Origin: an uncultured Alphaproteobacteria bacterium
GTDB taxonomy: Bacteria > Pseudomonadota > Alphaproteobacteria > HIMB59
Direction: 5' to 3'
NCBI GenBank assembly: GCA_902514885.1
Contig: CABXST010000002.1
Coordinates: 1-52,545, forward strand
Length of the DNA stretch: 52,545 bases
Part shown: piece by piece, positions 24,393 to 34,040 of the stretch
How positions within the stretch are numbered: the first letter of the stretch is position 1
Layout: each line of letters opens with the position of its first letter
Made by a program: the position numbers and the translations under genes
Notes under the pieces: generated by a model
Seen by the model: the letters and a program-made list of their open reading frames with translations, nothing else
The model's database searches: none
Told to the model about the DNA's origin: nothing

Positions 24393-25637
24393 TTGGATAA
24401 TCAAAAAAACTCCCTTTTCGTAAATTCCTCCGATTTTCTGATAATACGAGCTATTGCTTTTGGTGGTCAGGCCACCACTTTATCAATTACACAGTATTTT
24501 TTTGAGATTTCAAAAATAGTTGCGACTGCTTCATGGACAATAGCCTTTGTCTTGATGGCTAGCATTATTCTAGGTTTTTACTTAAACAAAGGAGATAAAA
24601 TTATTTCAGAGAGACAAGTTTTTTTATTTTTATGTTTCGATATTATACAAATTTCAAGTTTAATTGCTTTGAACGGTGGATACACTAATCCTTTTATATT
24701 CATCATATTAGCCCCTATTGCTATTGCAGCCTCATACTTAACTATAGAAAGAATAATTATTATTTTAAGTTTGGCGTTAGTTTGTTTTGCCTTAATATTT
24801 AATTTCTATATTTCTCTTCCTCTATCTGTTCATCCTAATATTAATTTTACATATAGCTTAGCTATCATGATCTCTCTCTTTATTAGCAGCATCTTTCTGG
24901 TTTTCTATCTTTATTACTTTTCTTTAAACTACAAAAACACACAAAAAGCTTATGAATTAGCAAGTAAGCAACTTCAAAATGAAAAAGAACTTTTAAAAGT
25001 AGGCGGATTAGCAGCAGCAGCTGTTCATGAATTAGGGACACCATTGAATACAATAAACCTAATTGTTGGAGATTTTAACCAAGATAAAAAACTTAAAGAT
25101 GATTATGGAAAAGACATTAAAACTTTATTGTTAGAATTAGATAGATGTAAGGCAATACTTAAAGAACTTTCAACAAATCCAGAGTCAACAGAACTCTCCT
25201 CTGAAATAACTAATATGTCACTAGATGCATATACACAATCTTTGTGCGAACAATTCTCAAATAATTATCGCGCAGTAAATTTAGATTATAGATCAGATGA
25301 AAATTCTAAAAATATTAATATTAAAATTACACCTGAGCTTAATATTGCCATGAATAATATAATCAAAAATGCAATTAGTTTTGCGTATAAAGAAATATTA
25401 ATAATTTCAGAAACTTCAACAAATACATATTCTATCAAAATCCGTGATGACGGCCCAGGTTTTGATAAAAAGTTTATAGCTAATTTTGGAAAACCATTCT
25501 ATTCTAGCAGGCCTGAAAAAGGGGTAAATATGGGCCTTGGGTTATTCATAACAAAACAAATGATTGAAAATCTAAATGGCGAAATATCAGTACAAAGTAA
25601 TAATGGAGCAGAAGTAACTTTAACATGGCAGATTTAG
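24393..25637 (+). CDS. RegB/PrrB-like redox sensor histidine kinase (TTG start)
   Basis: Multi-TM N-terminus with GGYTNPF (RegB quinone-site-like motif), H-box GLAAAAVHELGTPLNTINLI, DRCKAIL, ATPase motifs DDGPGFD and GLGLFITKQMIE. Confidence 0.85.
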   Translation: MDNQKNSLFVNSSDFLIIRAIAFGGQATTLSITQYFFEISKIVATASWTIAFVLMASIILGFYLNKGDKIISERQVFLFLCFDIIQISSLIALNGGYTNPFIFIILAPIAIAASYLTIERIIIILSLALVCFALIFNFYISLPLSVHPNINFTYSLAIMISLFISSIFLVFYLYYFSLNYKNTQKAYELASKQLQNEKELLKVGGLAAAAVHELGTPLNTINLIVGDFNQDKKLKDDYGKDIKTLLLELDRCKAILKELSTNPESTELSSEITNMSLDAYTQSLCEQFSNNYRAVNLDYRSDENSKNINIKITPELNIAMNNIIKNAISFAYKEILIISETSTNTYSIKIRDDGPGFDKKFIANFGKPFYSSRPEKGVNMGLGLFITKQMIENLNGEISVQSNNGAEVTLTWQI

Positions 25638-26185
25638 AACAAAACGCAGTAACAAAAGACAAAACACTTTTTATTATTGAGGACGATAAGCCCTTTCGTG
25701 AGCGATTAACCACTTCTTTTCAACGAAAAGATTTTACAGTAACAGCAGCAGCATCTAAAAAAGAGGCATTAGACGTTCTATCTGGCAATAACTTTAATTA
25801 CGCCATAGTCGACCTCCGTTTAGGGGATGGCTCTGGACTCGATGTTATTAAGGTAATAAAAGAGCAAAACCCAGATTGTCGGACTGTTATGTTAACTAGT
25901 TACGGTAACATAGCTACAGCAGTGTCATCCGTAAAATTAGGCGCTGATGATTACTTAACGAAACCAGCTAATATTGACGATATTGAAAAATCACTAATGT
26001 CCTCGACGGCTTCATCTCTGCCTCCACCTCCTGAAAATCCAATGTCTGCAGATAGAATTAGATGGGAACATATACAAAGAGTTTTTACTCAGTGTAACCG
26101 TAATGTTTCTGAAACAGCAAGACGATTAAAAATGCATCGAAGAACTCTTCAAAGAATTCTAAATAAGCACGCCCCTAAAGAATAG
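25625..26185 (+). CDS. RegA/PrrA-like response regulator
   Basis: Receiver domain (IEDDKPFRERL, VDLRLGDGSGLDVI), proline linker PPPPENP and Fis-type HTH NVSETARRLKMHRRTLQRIL. Confidence 0.88.
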   Translation: MADLEQNAVTKDKTLFIIEDDKPFRERLTTSFQRKDFTVTAAASKKEALDVLSGNNFNYAIVDLRLGDGSGLDVIKVIKEQNPDCRTVMLTSYGNIATAVSSVKLGADDYLTKPANIDDIEKSLMSSTASSLPPPPENPMSADRIRWEHIQRVFTQCNRNVSETARRLKMHRRTLQRILNKHAPKE

Positions 26186-26217
26186 TATATACCTGCAATC
26201 TTTGTTATTCTGCCTAG

Positions 26218-28896
26218 ATGTCTGAGTCTCGGTTAATTCTTGTAGATGGTTCAGGATATATTTTCCGAGCCTACTACGCCTTACCCCCTATGAATAATTC
26301 TAAAGGCATACCCACCAATGCTGTTTATGGATTTTGTAATATGATGCTTAGACTAATAGAAGAACACCCCAGTGACAAAATACTAATAATACTTGATGCT
26401 GGTAAGAATACTTTTCGAAACACTTTATTTCCCGATTACAAAGCGAACCGTGGAGAGGCACCTGAGGATTTAATACCCCAATTTAGTATTATTCGTGAAG
26501 CTATTGAAGCTTTTGGACTCGACGTTATTGAAAAAAAAGATTTTGAGGCTGATGACGTTATCGCAAGTTATGTTAAATATGGAGAGGATAATAAAGTACC
26601 CACTACTGTATTTAGTTCTGACAAAGATCTTTTTCAATTGTTATCAGCGAACAATCGCATCATGGACCCAATGAAAAATGTTGAGATTGATGAAGCAAAA
26701 GTAATGGAAAAATTTGGAGTCGGCCCAGATAGAATTACAGATGTTCAAGCTCTAATAGGAGATAGTGTTGATAATATACCGGGGGTTCCAGGAATAGGTC
26801 CTAAAACAGCAGCTAAATTAATTAATGAATTCGGTACTTTTGAGAAACTTTTGCTAAAAAAAGATCAAATTTCAAATGTTAGAATAAAAAACCTTATTAA
26901 TGACCATGAGGAGTCTGCAAAAATTAGTCATAAGCTTGTCATTCTAAAAAACGATCTTGATTTACCTATTAAAATAGAAAAGTTAAAACAATTTGATGAC
27001 TCCACAAAGTTGAATGACTTCTTCAAAAAGTACGAATTTAAATCACTTATAAGAACTAGTGCCAATGAAACAAAACCTCATGCATCAAAAAAAAATATAG
27101 ATTTTAAATCATTAACTAAAACAAAAGAAATAATAGAATATCTAAATTCTCTTAAATCTGAAAAAATATTGGCTATAGATTTAGAAACTGACAGTTTAGA
27201 CGTAAATATTGCAAATATTATTGGGATATCTTTATCGAATGCCGAACAAGCTTATTACTTACCGTTTAAATCCCCAGAAAATGAATTATCCAAGAAAGAT
27301 CAAGAAAGTGTGCTCAAAAACCTTAGTGAACTGTGTGGAGATGAATCCATATTAAAATTATTTCACAATGCAAAATATGACTCTGTAATATTAAAACGTT
27401 TTGGTGTCAACACTGTCTCTTTCCAAGATACATTACTTATGTCTTTTTTTGTTAACAATGGTTTAACAAAACATAACTTAGAGGATTTGTATTATTACTA
27501 TTTTGGAGAAGAAAAAGAAAAGTTCAAAGATGTTATAAAAAATGAGTCCAAGAGAAAATACAAAGATTTTTCTGAAGTGCCATTAGAAGCCGCTACAAAT
27601 TATGCCGCTCATGATGCATATGCTACATTCAAATTATATGAAACTCTCAATGAGCAGATTGCTGCGTCCTTAGATAGTTGGATTTATTATGATATTGATA
27701 AAAAACTAAGCTTAGTTCTCCAAGAAGTAGAGAGCAATGGTTGTAAAATTGATTTAAAATTTTTAAATAAACTAGAAAAAGATCTCAACAAAGAGATTGA
27801 AAAAATTGAGCAGAAAATATTTAAGATTGCTGGCGAAGAATTCAATATTGGATCCCCAAAACAATTAACTGAAATTTTCAAGAAATTAGATATAAAAGTC
27901 ACAAAGAAGACTAAGGCAGGAGACTTTCAAACAAATGTGAAAGTATTAGAGCAGTTAGAGTCCGAAGGTGTTGAAATAGCCTCACATATTTTGCAATGGA
28001 GGCAATACTCTAAGCTTGTATCTACCTATACATCGTCATTAGCTGATCACGCAGATAAAAAAGACAGGGTTCATAGCACATTTAATATTGCCGCAACCAT
28101 AACAGGACGACTAAGTTCATCTGAACCTAATCTTCAAAACATCCCAATCAGAACTGAAATCGGAAAAAAGATAAGAACAGCCTTTATAGCTGAAAAAGAT
28201 CATGAGCTTTATAGTTTTGACTACTCACAAATTGAACTTCGAGTTTTATGTGAGGCGTGTGAAGACCCAAATTTATTGAAAGCTTTCCAAGAAGATCAGG
28301 ACATTCATGAAAGTACGGGCCAATTAGTTTTTAATAAAAAAATAATTAACGATAATGACAGAAGGATGGCCAAGATTATTAATTTTGGAATAATCTATGG
28401 AATTAGCCAATATGGTTTAGCTAAACAGTTAGGCGTTAGCAATGCGGAAGCTAAGCTTTTCATAGATAACTATTTTAAAAAATTTCCAAACATTAATGAC
28501 TTTATGAAAGCAACAACCGACAAAGCAAAAAAACTAGGTTACGTTGAGAACCTTTTTGGAAGAAAGTCTCACATTAAAGACATTAATGCTAAAAACTTTA
28601 TGCTCCGATCTTTTGCAGAAAGACAAGCTATCAATGCTCCTATTCAAGGCACAGCTTCTGAGTTAATAAAAATTGCAATGTTGGATATTCATAATTATTT
28701 AGAGAAAAATAAATGTAAATCTAAAATGACATCTCAAGTCCATGATGAGCTTTTATTTGAAATTTATAAAAAAGAAAAAAATATTATTCCAGAAATAGCT
28801 AAGTTGATGGAAACATCACATCAAAAATATAAGTCATTTAAAACACCTATAAAAGTTGACTTTGGTGGTGGATTGAATTGGGGCGAAGCCCATTAA
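26218..28896 (+). CDS. polA: DNA polymerase I
   Basis: 5'-3' exo (LILVDGSGYIFRAYYALPPM), 3'-5' exo (AIDLETDSLD), polymerase motifs (SFDYSQIELRVL, GIIYGISQYGL, SQVHDELLFE). Confidence 0.97.
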   Translation: MSESRLILVDGSGYIFRAYYALPPMNNSKGIPTNAVYGFCNMMLRLIEEHPSDKILIILDAGKNTFRNTLFPDYKANRGEAPEDLIPQFSIIREAIEAFGLDVIEKKDFEADDVIASYVKYGEDNKVPTTVFSSDKDLFQLLSANNRIMDPMKNVEIDEAKVMEKFGVGPDRITDVQALIGDSVDNIPGVPGIGPKTAAKLINEFGTFEKLLLKKDQISNVRIKNLINDHEESAKISHKLVILKNDLDLPIKIEKLKQFDDSTKLNDFFKKYEFKSLIRTSANETKPHASKKNIDFKSLTKTKEIIEYLNSLKSEKILAIDLETDSLDVNIANIIGISLSNAEQAYYLPFKSPENELSKKDQESVLKNLSELCGDESILKLFHNAKYDSVILKRFGVNTVSFQDTLLMSFFVNNGLTKHNLEDLYYYYFGEEKEKFKDVIKNESKRKYKDFSEVPLEAATNYAAHDAYATFKLYETLNEQIAASLDSWIYYDIDKKLSLVLQEVESNGCKIDLKFLNKLEKDLNKEIEKIEQKIFKIAGEEFNIGSPKQLTEIFKKLDIKVTKKTKAGDFQTNVKVLEQLESEGVEIASHILQWRQYSKLVSTYTSSLADHADKKDRVHSTFNIAATITGRLSSSEPNLQNIPIRTEIGKKIRTAFIAEKDHELYSFDYSQIELRVLCEACEDPNLLKAFQEDQDIHESTGQLVFNKKIINDNDRRMAKIINFGIIYGISQYGLAKQLGVSNAEAKLFIDNYFKKFPNINDFMKATTDKAKKLGYVENLFGRKSHIKDINAKNFMLRSFAERQAINAPIQGTASELIKIAMLDIHNYLEKNKCKSKMTSQVHDELLFEIYKKEKNIIPEIAKLMETSHQKYKSFKTPIKVDFGGGLNWGEAH

Positions 28897-28903
28897 AACA
28901 TAG

Positions 28904-29062
28904 ATAATATTAATTTTTTTATTACCCAAAGTTGCTTTCGTTTTAACTTTTAAAAGTGATGGTTCACTTGTTGATAGTAAAGGAAAAATCTCACTTGTTG
29001 GTTATCATGGTGTAACCTTAGCCAATTGCTATTCAATAGAAGAATCTAAAAAAAAAATATAA
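28904..29062 (+). pseudogene. Possible start-less remnant of a small secreted-protein gene
   Basis: Open frame without ATG/GTG/TTG: IILIFLLPKVAFVLTFKSDGSLVDSKGKISLVGYHGVTLANCYSIEESKKKI*; hydrophobic then polar. Confidence 0.3.
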
Positions 29063-29104
29063 AAAAATATTTAGAAAGCTTGTTTTAATTTACACTAATA
29101 TATT

Positions 29105-29668
29105 TTACCAAGATGAGCTAGGGCCTTTAAGAAATTCGATTTCTTCTGGTGTTGATTTTCGATTTAAAATTTTGTTTCGATGAGGATACCTACCAAATCT
29201 TTTGATCACAACCATGTGATCGCTCCAAGATTTTTTTATATTTTCATAGTTAGTACTTTCTTTTAAAAACACTTCACCAAGTTGATTAACATAGTTATGA
29301 TCTTGAAGATCCTCGCTATGTACGAGAGGCAAAAGGTAAAAAAGTCGCTCCGATATATCTAATTCATCTAAATACTGTCGGTCAACACCCTCTGTCACTA
29401 ATAGTCTTGCCTTTGTATCTTGTGAGTAGGACTTTGGGTCTTCCCTATAAAGGTTTCTAGAGAATTGGTCTAAGAGAATAACAAGAGCTAAACTGCTCTT
29501 TGGCTCATCCTGCCAGTCATCATATTCATTCCGAATAGCTTTTTCCACATCATCTAAAAAGCGTTCTCTTATTTTCTGATCATATTTGTTATTTTTAGCC
29601 CAGTGGTCTTTTGAAGATGACTCTTCAAACCAAAATTTTAATATTTCTTCGTAATTTTTAAAAGTCAC
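29105..29668 (-). CDS. DUF924-family protein
   Basis: LKFWFEESSSKDHWAKNNKYD, LALVILLDQFSRNLYRED, FYLLPLVHSEDLQDH. Confidence 0.85.
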   Translation of the reverse strand: MTFKNYEEILKFWFEESSSKDHWAKNNKYDQKIRERFLDDVEKAIRNEYDDWQDEPKSSLALVILLDQFSRNLYREDPKSYSQDTKARLLVTEGVDRQYLDELDISERLFYLLPLVHSEDLQDHNYVNQLGEVFLKESTNYENIKKSWSDHMVVIKRFGRYPHRNKILNRKSTPEEIEFLKGPSSSW

Positions 29669-29907
29669 TAAAAGTTATCGTCAGGCTTATTAAATGCCAT
29701 CCAACGTTCTAACTCTTGGTATCCACCAATTTTTTCACCATTGATAATTATCTGTGGGAAAGTCTTAGCAGTTGGAAATATTTCAAAAAATTGTTCTCTG
29801 CTATAATCTTGATTTAACATCAATATTTCAGGGTCATGAGTAGCTAAGGCTGACTTAGCCATAGTACAAAAAACACAATTATCTTTGCTATATATCTTTA
29901 CTTGCAC
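29668..29907 (-). CDS. Glutaredoxin
   Basis: MQVKIYSKDNCVFCTMAKSAL with CxxC, TFPQIIINGEKIGGYQEL. Confidence 0.88.
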   Translation of the reverse strand: MQVKIYSKDNCVFCTMAKSALATHDPEILMLNQDYSREQFFEIFPTAKTFPQIIINGEKIGGYQELERWMAFNKPDDNF

Positions 29908-30897
29908 TTAGAAAGACTCGTCAAATGACAAGGAGCGATCTGTTGGACGCTGATATTCAGTAACTCTTTTTTCGAAAAAATTAGTCACATTTTGAACATC
30001 CAGAGCTCTCATAAAGTCAAACGGATTTTCTGTATTAAAAACTCTATCAAATCCAAAAAGATCAGCTATACGATCTGATACAGCTTCGATATACATACAC
30101 ATCATCTCTTTGTTCATGCCAATAAGATCAACAGGTAGCGCGTCGGTGACAAATTCTTTTTCAAATTCAACTGCTTCTCTAACAATTTCTTCAAACTCTG
30201 ATTGGGTTACAGCGCCTGGTATTAAATCCATTGATTTAATATCTTCATCTGACAATGTTCCCTTATTAAACTTATCACTTAATGTTTTAAACATTAAAGC
30301 AGAGAAACTAAAATGCATTCCTTCATCTCTTGCAATCCAATCATTAGAAAGTGCTAGGCCTGGAAGTAGACCCCTTTTTCTAAAGTAGTAAATGGCACAA
30401 AAAGATCCTGCAAAAAATAATCCCTCTACCAAACCAAAAGCTATTAATCGCATAAGTAAATTCTGATTTCCATTAAGCCACTTTGAAACCCACTGCGCTT
30501 TTTTATTAATACAGGGAACATTTTGAATTGCAGAGAACAACTTATCTTTTTCTGATGGGTCCTCAACGTAGGCTTCTATTTGTAAACCATACATTTCAGC
30601 ATGAATAGACTCATTTAGCATCTGCATGGTAATAAATAATCGAGACTCAGGAATTAAAATTTCATTATAAAATCTTGAAGCTAGGTTTTCGTTTATCATA
30701 GCCTCTGAATTTGCAAAGAATGCAAGCACATGTTTAATAAAGTGTATTTCTCCTTCACCCAGTGTTTTTAGATCTCTTAAATCATCTTGGAGTGAAACTT
30801 CTTCGGGTGTCCAAAACGCTTGTACGTGCTGTTTATAACGATCGAAAATTTCTTGATGTTGAATAGGGAAAATTGATTTGCATCCTTTAGATATCAT
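29908..30897 (-). CDS. nrdB: Class Ia ribonucleotide reductase beta subunit
   Basis: EGEIHFIKHVLAFFANSEAMI, ESIHAEMYG, ARDEGMHFSFS; adjacent nrdA. Confidence 0.95.
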   Translation of the reverse strand: MISKGCKSIFPIQHQEIFDRYKQHVQAFWTPEEVSLQDDLRDLKTLGEGEIHFIKHVLAFFANSEAMINENLASRFYNEILIPESRLFITMQMLNESIHAEMYGLQIEAYVEDPSEKDKLFSAIQNVPCINKKAQWVSKWLNGNQNLLMRLIAFGLVEGLFFAGSFCAIYYFRKRGLLPGLALSNDWIARDEGMHFSFSALMFKTLSDKFNKGTLSDEDIKSMDLIPGAVTQSEFEEIVREAVEFEKEFVTDALPVDLIGMNKEMMCMYIEAVSDRIADLFGFDRVFNTENPFDFMRALDVQNVTNFFEKRVTEYQRPTDRSLSFDESF

Positions 30898-30930
30898 GAC
30901 TTGCTCCTTAAAATAAATTGATAAAACATC

Positions 30931-33669
30931 TTACGCACTACATGTTACGCAATCTTCTGGTTCATTAGATTGCGCCTCTTTCACATAAGACTCTTTTGCT
31001 TTTTTTTCAGAAGACACGGTTACTTTAACTGCGTCTACAGCTGATCGGCTTCTCAGGTAATACATGCCTGTTTTCAAGCCTTTTTTCCATGCATACATAT
31101 GCATAGAGTTCACTTTTCCAAAAGTAGGGGTTGCCAACCATAAATTCATGGATTGGGTTTGATCGATAAATGGCGCTCTGTCCGCTGCCATATCAATGAC
31201 TGTTTTTTGAGATGTTTCCCAAACAGTTTTGTAAACATCTTTAAGGTCTTCGGGGAATCCCTCAATATTCTGAACAGAGCCATTTTCTAATATAATTTGA
31301 TCGCGTAATTCTTTACTCCAAAGATTCCTTTTCATCAATTCTTTTACAAGGTGACGATTTACTAATAAGAATTCACCAGAGAGAGTTTGTCTTTTATAAA
31401 TATTTGATGTTTGCACTTGGAAGGTTTCTGTATTTCCTAAGATGATACCAGTTGAAGCTGTCGGCATACAAGCTGTAGTCAAGGAATTACGTACCCCGTG
31501 TTTTTGAATCTTCTCCATTAGGCCTTTCCAGTCCCACATACTTGATGGTTTAACACCCCATAGATCAAATTGAAATTGTCCCTCAGAGAGAGGAGAGCCC
31601 TTAAAAGTAGAATAGGGTCCTTTGTCAGCTGCAAGCTCCATTGATGCTTCTAAGGCACCAAAGTAGACTGTTTCAAATATTTGCTTATTAATAATCTGTG
31701 CTTGAACAGAGTCATATGCAATATTCATTTTGAAATAAACATCAGCTAGACCTTGTATGCCAAGGCCAATTGGTCGATGACGACTATTTGAGTTCTCTGT
31801 CTTATCTGTAGGATAAAAATTAATATCTATAACTTGATCCAAGTTTTTTGTAGCTAGTTTCGCAACTTGGTATAAGTTTTGGTAATCAAATTTACTTTCA
31901 TCTGTAACAAACTTTGGTAATGCAATTGATGCTAAGTTACAAACAGCTGTCTCATCTTTTTCAGAGTATTCAACTATTTCTGCACACAGATTAGATGATT
32001 TAATTACCCCAATATTCTTTTGGTTAGATTTTTTATTTACAGCATCTTTGTAAAGCATATACGGCTGACCAGTTTCAATTTGTGCTTCAATGATCTTTGA
32101 CATCAAGGCCCTTGCCTTAATTCTTTTAAGATCAGGCATTTCATTTTCGTATTTAGTGTATAGTTCTACAAACTCATTCCCATAAGTGTCAGATAATCCA
32201 GGACATTCATGTTCACTCATTAATGTCCAATCAGCATCCTCTTCAACTCTTTCCATAAATAAATCTGGTATCCAAAGAGCATAAAACAAATCTCTGGCTC
32301 TGAATTCTTCAGCACCTGTGTTTTTTCTAAGCTCTAAAAATGACTCAATATCAGCATGCCATGGCTCTAAATAGACTGCAAAAGAGCCCTTTCTCTTGCC
32401 ACCACCTTGGTCAACAGATCTTGCGGTTTCATTAAAAATTTTAAGAAATGGAATTAATCCATTCGACTTACCGTTTGTTGATTTAATACGACTTCCACCA
32501 CCCCTAATGTTATGGGCGTGAAGTCCAATACCACCTGCTGTTTTGGAAATCAAAGCACAGTCTTTCACTGTATTAAATATCCCTTCAATAGAATCGTCTT
32601 CCATTCCAATTAAAAAGCAAGATGATAGCTGTTGCATTTTCAATCCACTATTGAAAAGAGTGGGTGTTGCATGTGTGTAAAAACCTTGAGATAAACTGTC
32701 ATAAGTTTTTTTAACCTGATAAAAATCAAATTTATCACCCGAAACACACAGAGCTACTCTCATCCATAAATCCTGAGGTCTCTCTGCAGTTTTGTTGTTT
32801 GATTGGAGAAGATAAGCTCTAAATAAAGTTGTTAATGCAAAATAGTCAAAATAATAATCTCGATCATAATCGATAATTTTTTCTATTTCTTCGGCATTAG
32901 CTTTTACCTTTTCATAATACTCATCGCGTAACAAACCATCTTCGTAAAGATTTTTTGTTGCAATAATAAAACCAGGTGTTTCTTTGTGTAATGCATTAGC
33001 TTTAATTCTTCCAGCCAAATAAGAATAGTCAGGATGTTCCACTGTCAAAGCAGCAGCTGTCTCAGCTAAGTAAGTATCAATTTCGTTTGTTGTGATACCA
33101 TCGTATAAACCTTGGATAGCTTTTTGTGCAATCGTAATGGGGTCAATCTCTAATCCGTTTGATAAAATAGATATACGGTTTGTAATTTTTTCTAAAGAAA
33201 TGTCTTCTTTGTTACCATCCCTTTTGGTAACTGCCATTGTTGAAACTTTGGCACCTATTTGTTCATTAAGTTGAGCAGTTTTATAACGTTGGTTTGCTCT
33301 TTGCTCTCTATAAAGAACATAAGCACGGGCAACTTTGTGATGCTCCCCTCTCATTAATGCTAATTCAACTTGATCTTGAATATCTTCAATATGAATCATA
33401 TCACCGTTAGCAATACGTCTTGTTAGAGCTGCTGTTACAGTCTCAGTAAGATCAGAAACACTTTTGTCAATTTGCTTACTGTCTCGAAGGTCGGTTTGCG
33501 CTAAAAAAGCCTTTCTGATGGCATTAGCGATTTTATCTGACTTAAAGGGTGTAATGGAACCGTCTCGTCGAACAACACTCAAACTTAATAAGTTTATTTC
33601 TTCATTTTGCTTATTGATTACGGTGTTTTTTGTTGAAATTTCTAATGATTCTGCGTTATTTGTTTCCAT
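30931..33669 (-). CDS. nrdA: Class Ia ribonucleotide reductase alpha subunit, two ATP-cone-like N-terminal domains (start trimmed from 33681 to ATG at 33669)
   Basis: VVRRDGSITPFKSDKIANAI and TKRDGNKEDISLEKI repeats; NLCAEIVEYS; C-terminal CVTCSA redox tail. Confidence 0.95.
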   Translation of the reverse strand: METNNAESLEISTKNTVINKQNEEINLLSLSVVRRDGSITPFKSDKIANAIRKAFLAQTDLRDSKQIDKSVSDLTETVTAALTRRIANGDMIHIEDIQDQVELALMRGEHHKVARAYVLYREQRANQRYKTAQLNEQIGAKVSTMAVTKRDGNKEDISLEKITNRISILSNGLEIDPITIAQKAIQGLYDGITTNEIDTYLAETAAALTVEHPDYSYLAGRIKANALHKETPGFIIATKNLYEDGLLRDEYYEKVKANAEEIEKIIDYDRDYYFDYFALTTLFRAYLLQSNNKTAERPQDLWMRVALCVSGDKFDFYQVKKTYDSLSQGFYTHATPTLFNSGLKMQQLSSCFLIGMEDDSIEGIFNTVKDCALISKTAGGIGLHAHNIRGGGSRIKSTNGKSNGLIPFLKIFNETARSVDQGGGKRKGSFAVYLEPWHADIESFLELRKNTGAEEFRARDLFYALWIPDLFMERVEEDADWTLMSEHECPGLSDTYGNEFVELYTKYENEMPDLKRIKARALMSKIIEAQIETGQPYMLYKDAVNKKSNQKNIGVIKSSNLCAEIVEYSEKDETAVCNLASIALPKFVTDESKFDYQNLYQVAKLATKNLDQVIDINFYPTDKTENSNSRHRPIGLGIQGLADVYFKMNIAYDSVQAQIINKQIFETVYFGALEASMELAADKGPYSTFKGSPLSEGQFQFDLWGVKPSSMWDWKGLMEKIQKHGVRNSLTTACMPTASTGIILGNTETFQVQTSNIYKRQTLSGEFLLVNRHLVKELMKRNLWSKELRDQIILENGSVQNIEGFPEDLKDVYKTVWETSQKTVIDMAADRAPFIDQTQSMNLWLATPTFGKVNSMHMYAWKKGLKTGMYYLRSRSAVDAVKVTVSSEKKAKESYVKEAQSNEPEDCVTCSA

Positions 33670-33705
33670 TCTACCTACCAAGTTTACGTGTATAAATGCG
33701 TATAA

Positions 33706-33721
33706 GCACTAGATATAGTGT
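33706..33721. promoter_or_regulatory. Candidate NrdR box upstream of nrdA
   Basis: GCACTAGATATAGTGT, near-match to the NrdR-box pattern ACACtATATAtaGTGT, ~37 nt upstream of the nrdA ATG. Confidence 0.6.
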
Positions 33722-34040
33722 TTATTGCCTAGTGACTATACAATTTATAGATAATCATAGTCAAATCATTTTGTATTTAATTCTGAAAACCTAATAAATT
33801 CAATTAGAAATTGGAGATTCAATTAACAATTAAATCGGAAATATTCACAGGTTTTTATAAAATTTTTCTTGGCATACGAATATGTCATAAGAACCCTTAA
33901 TCCCTTTGTAGTTTAGCCACTTTTTAAATAATTGATTCGAGCATTTATTTCAATTTTAATTAAAAGTTTTATGTACAACTTTCATAGCAAAATAGGCATT
34001 TTTTAATAGACCTCAAAGCAAAATTCCTTAGTTTCATCTA

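Noticed and set aside
33464-33712. 82-aa plus-strand ORF opposite the nrdA 5' end
   Set aside because: Antisense to the nrdA ATP-cone; ends in the promoter region; no support.
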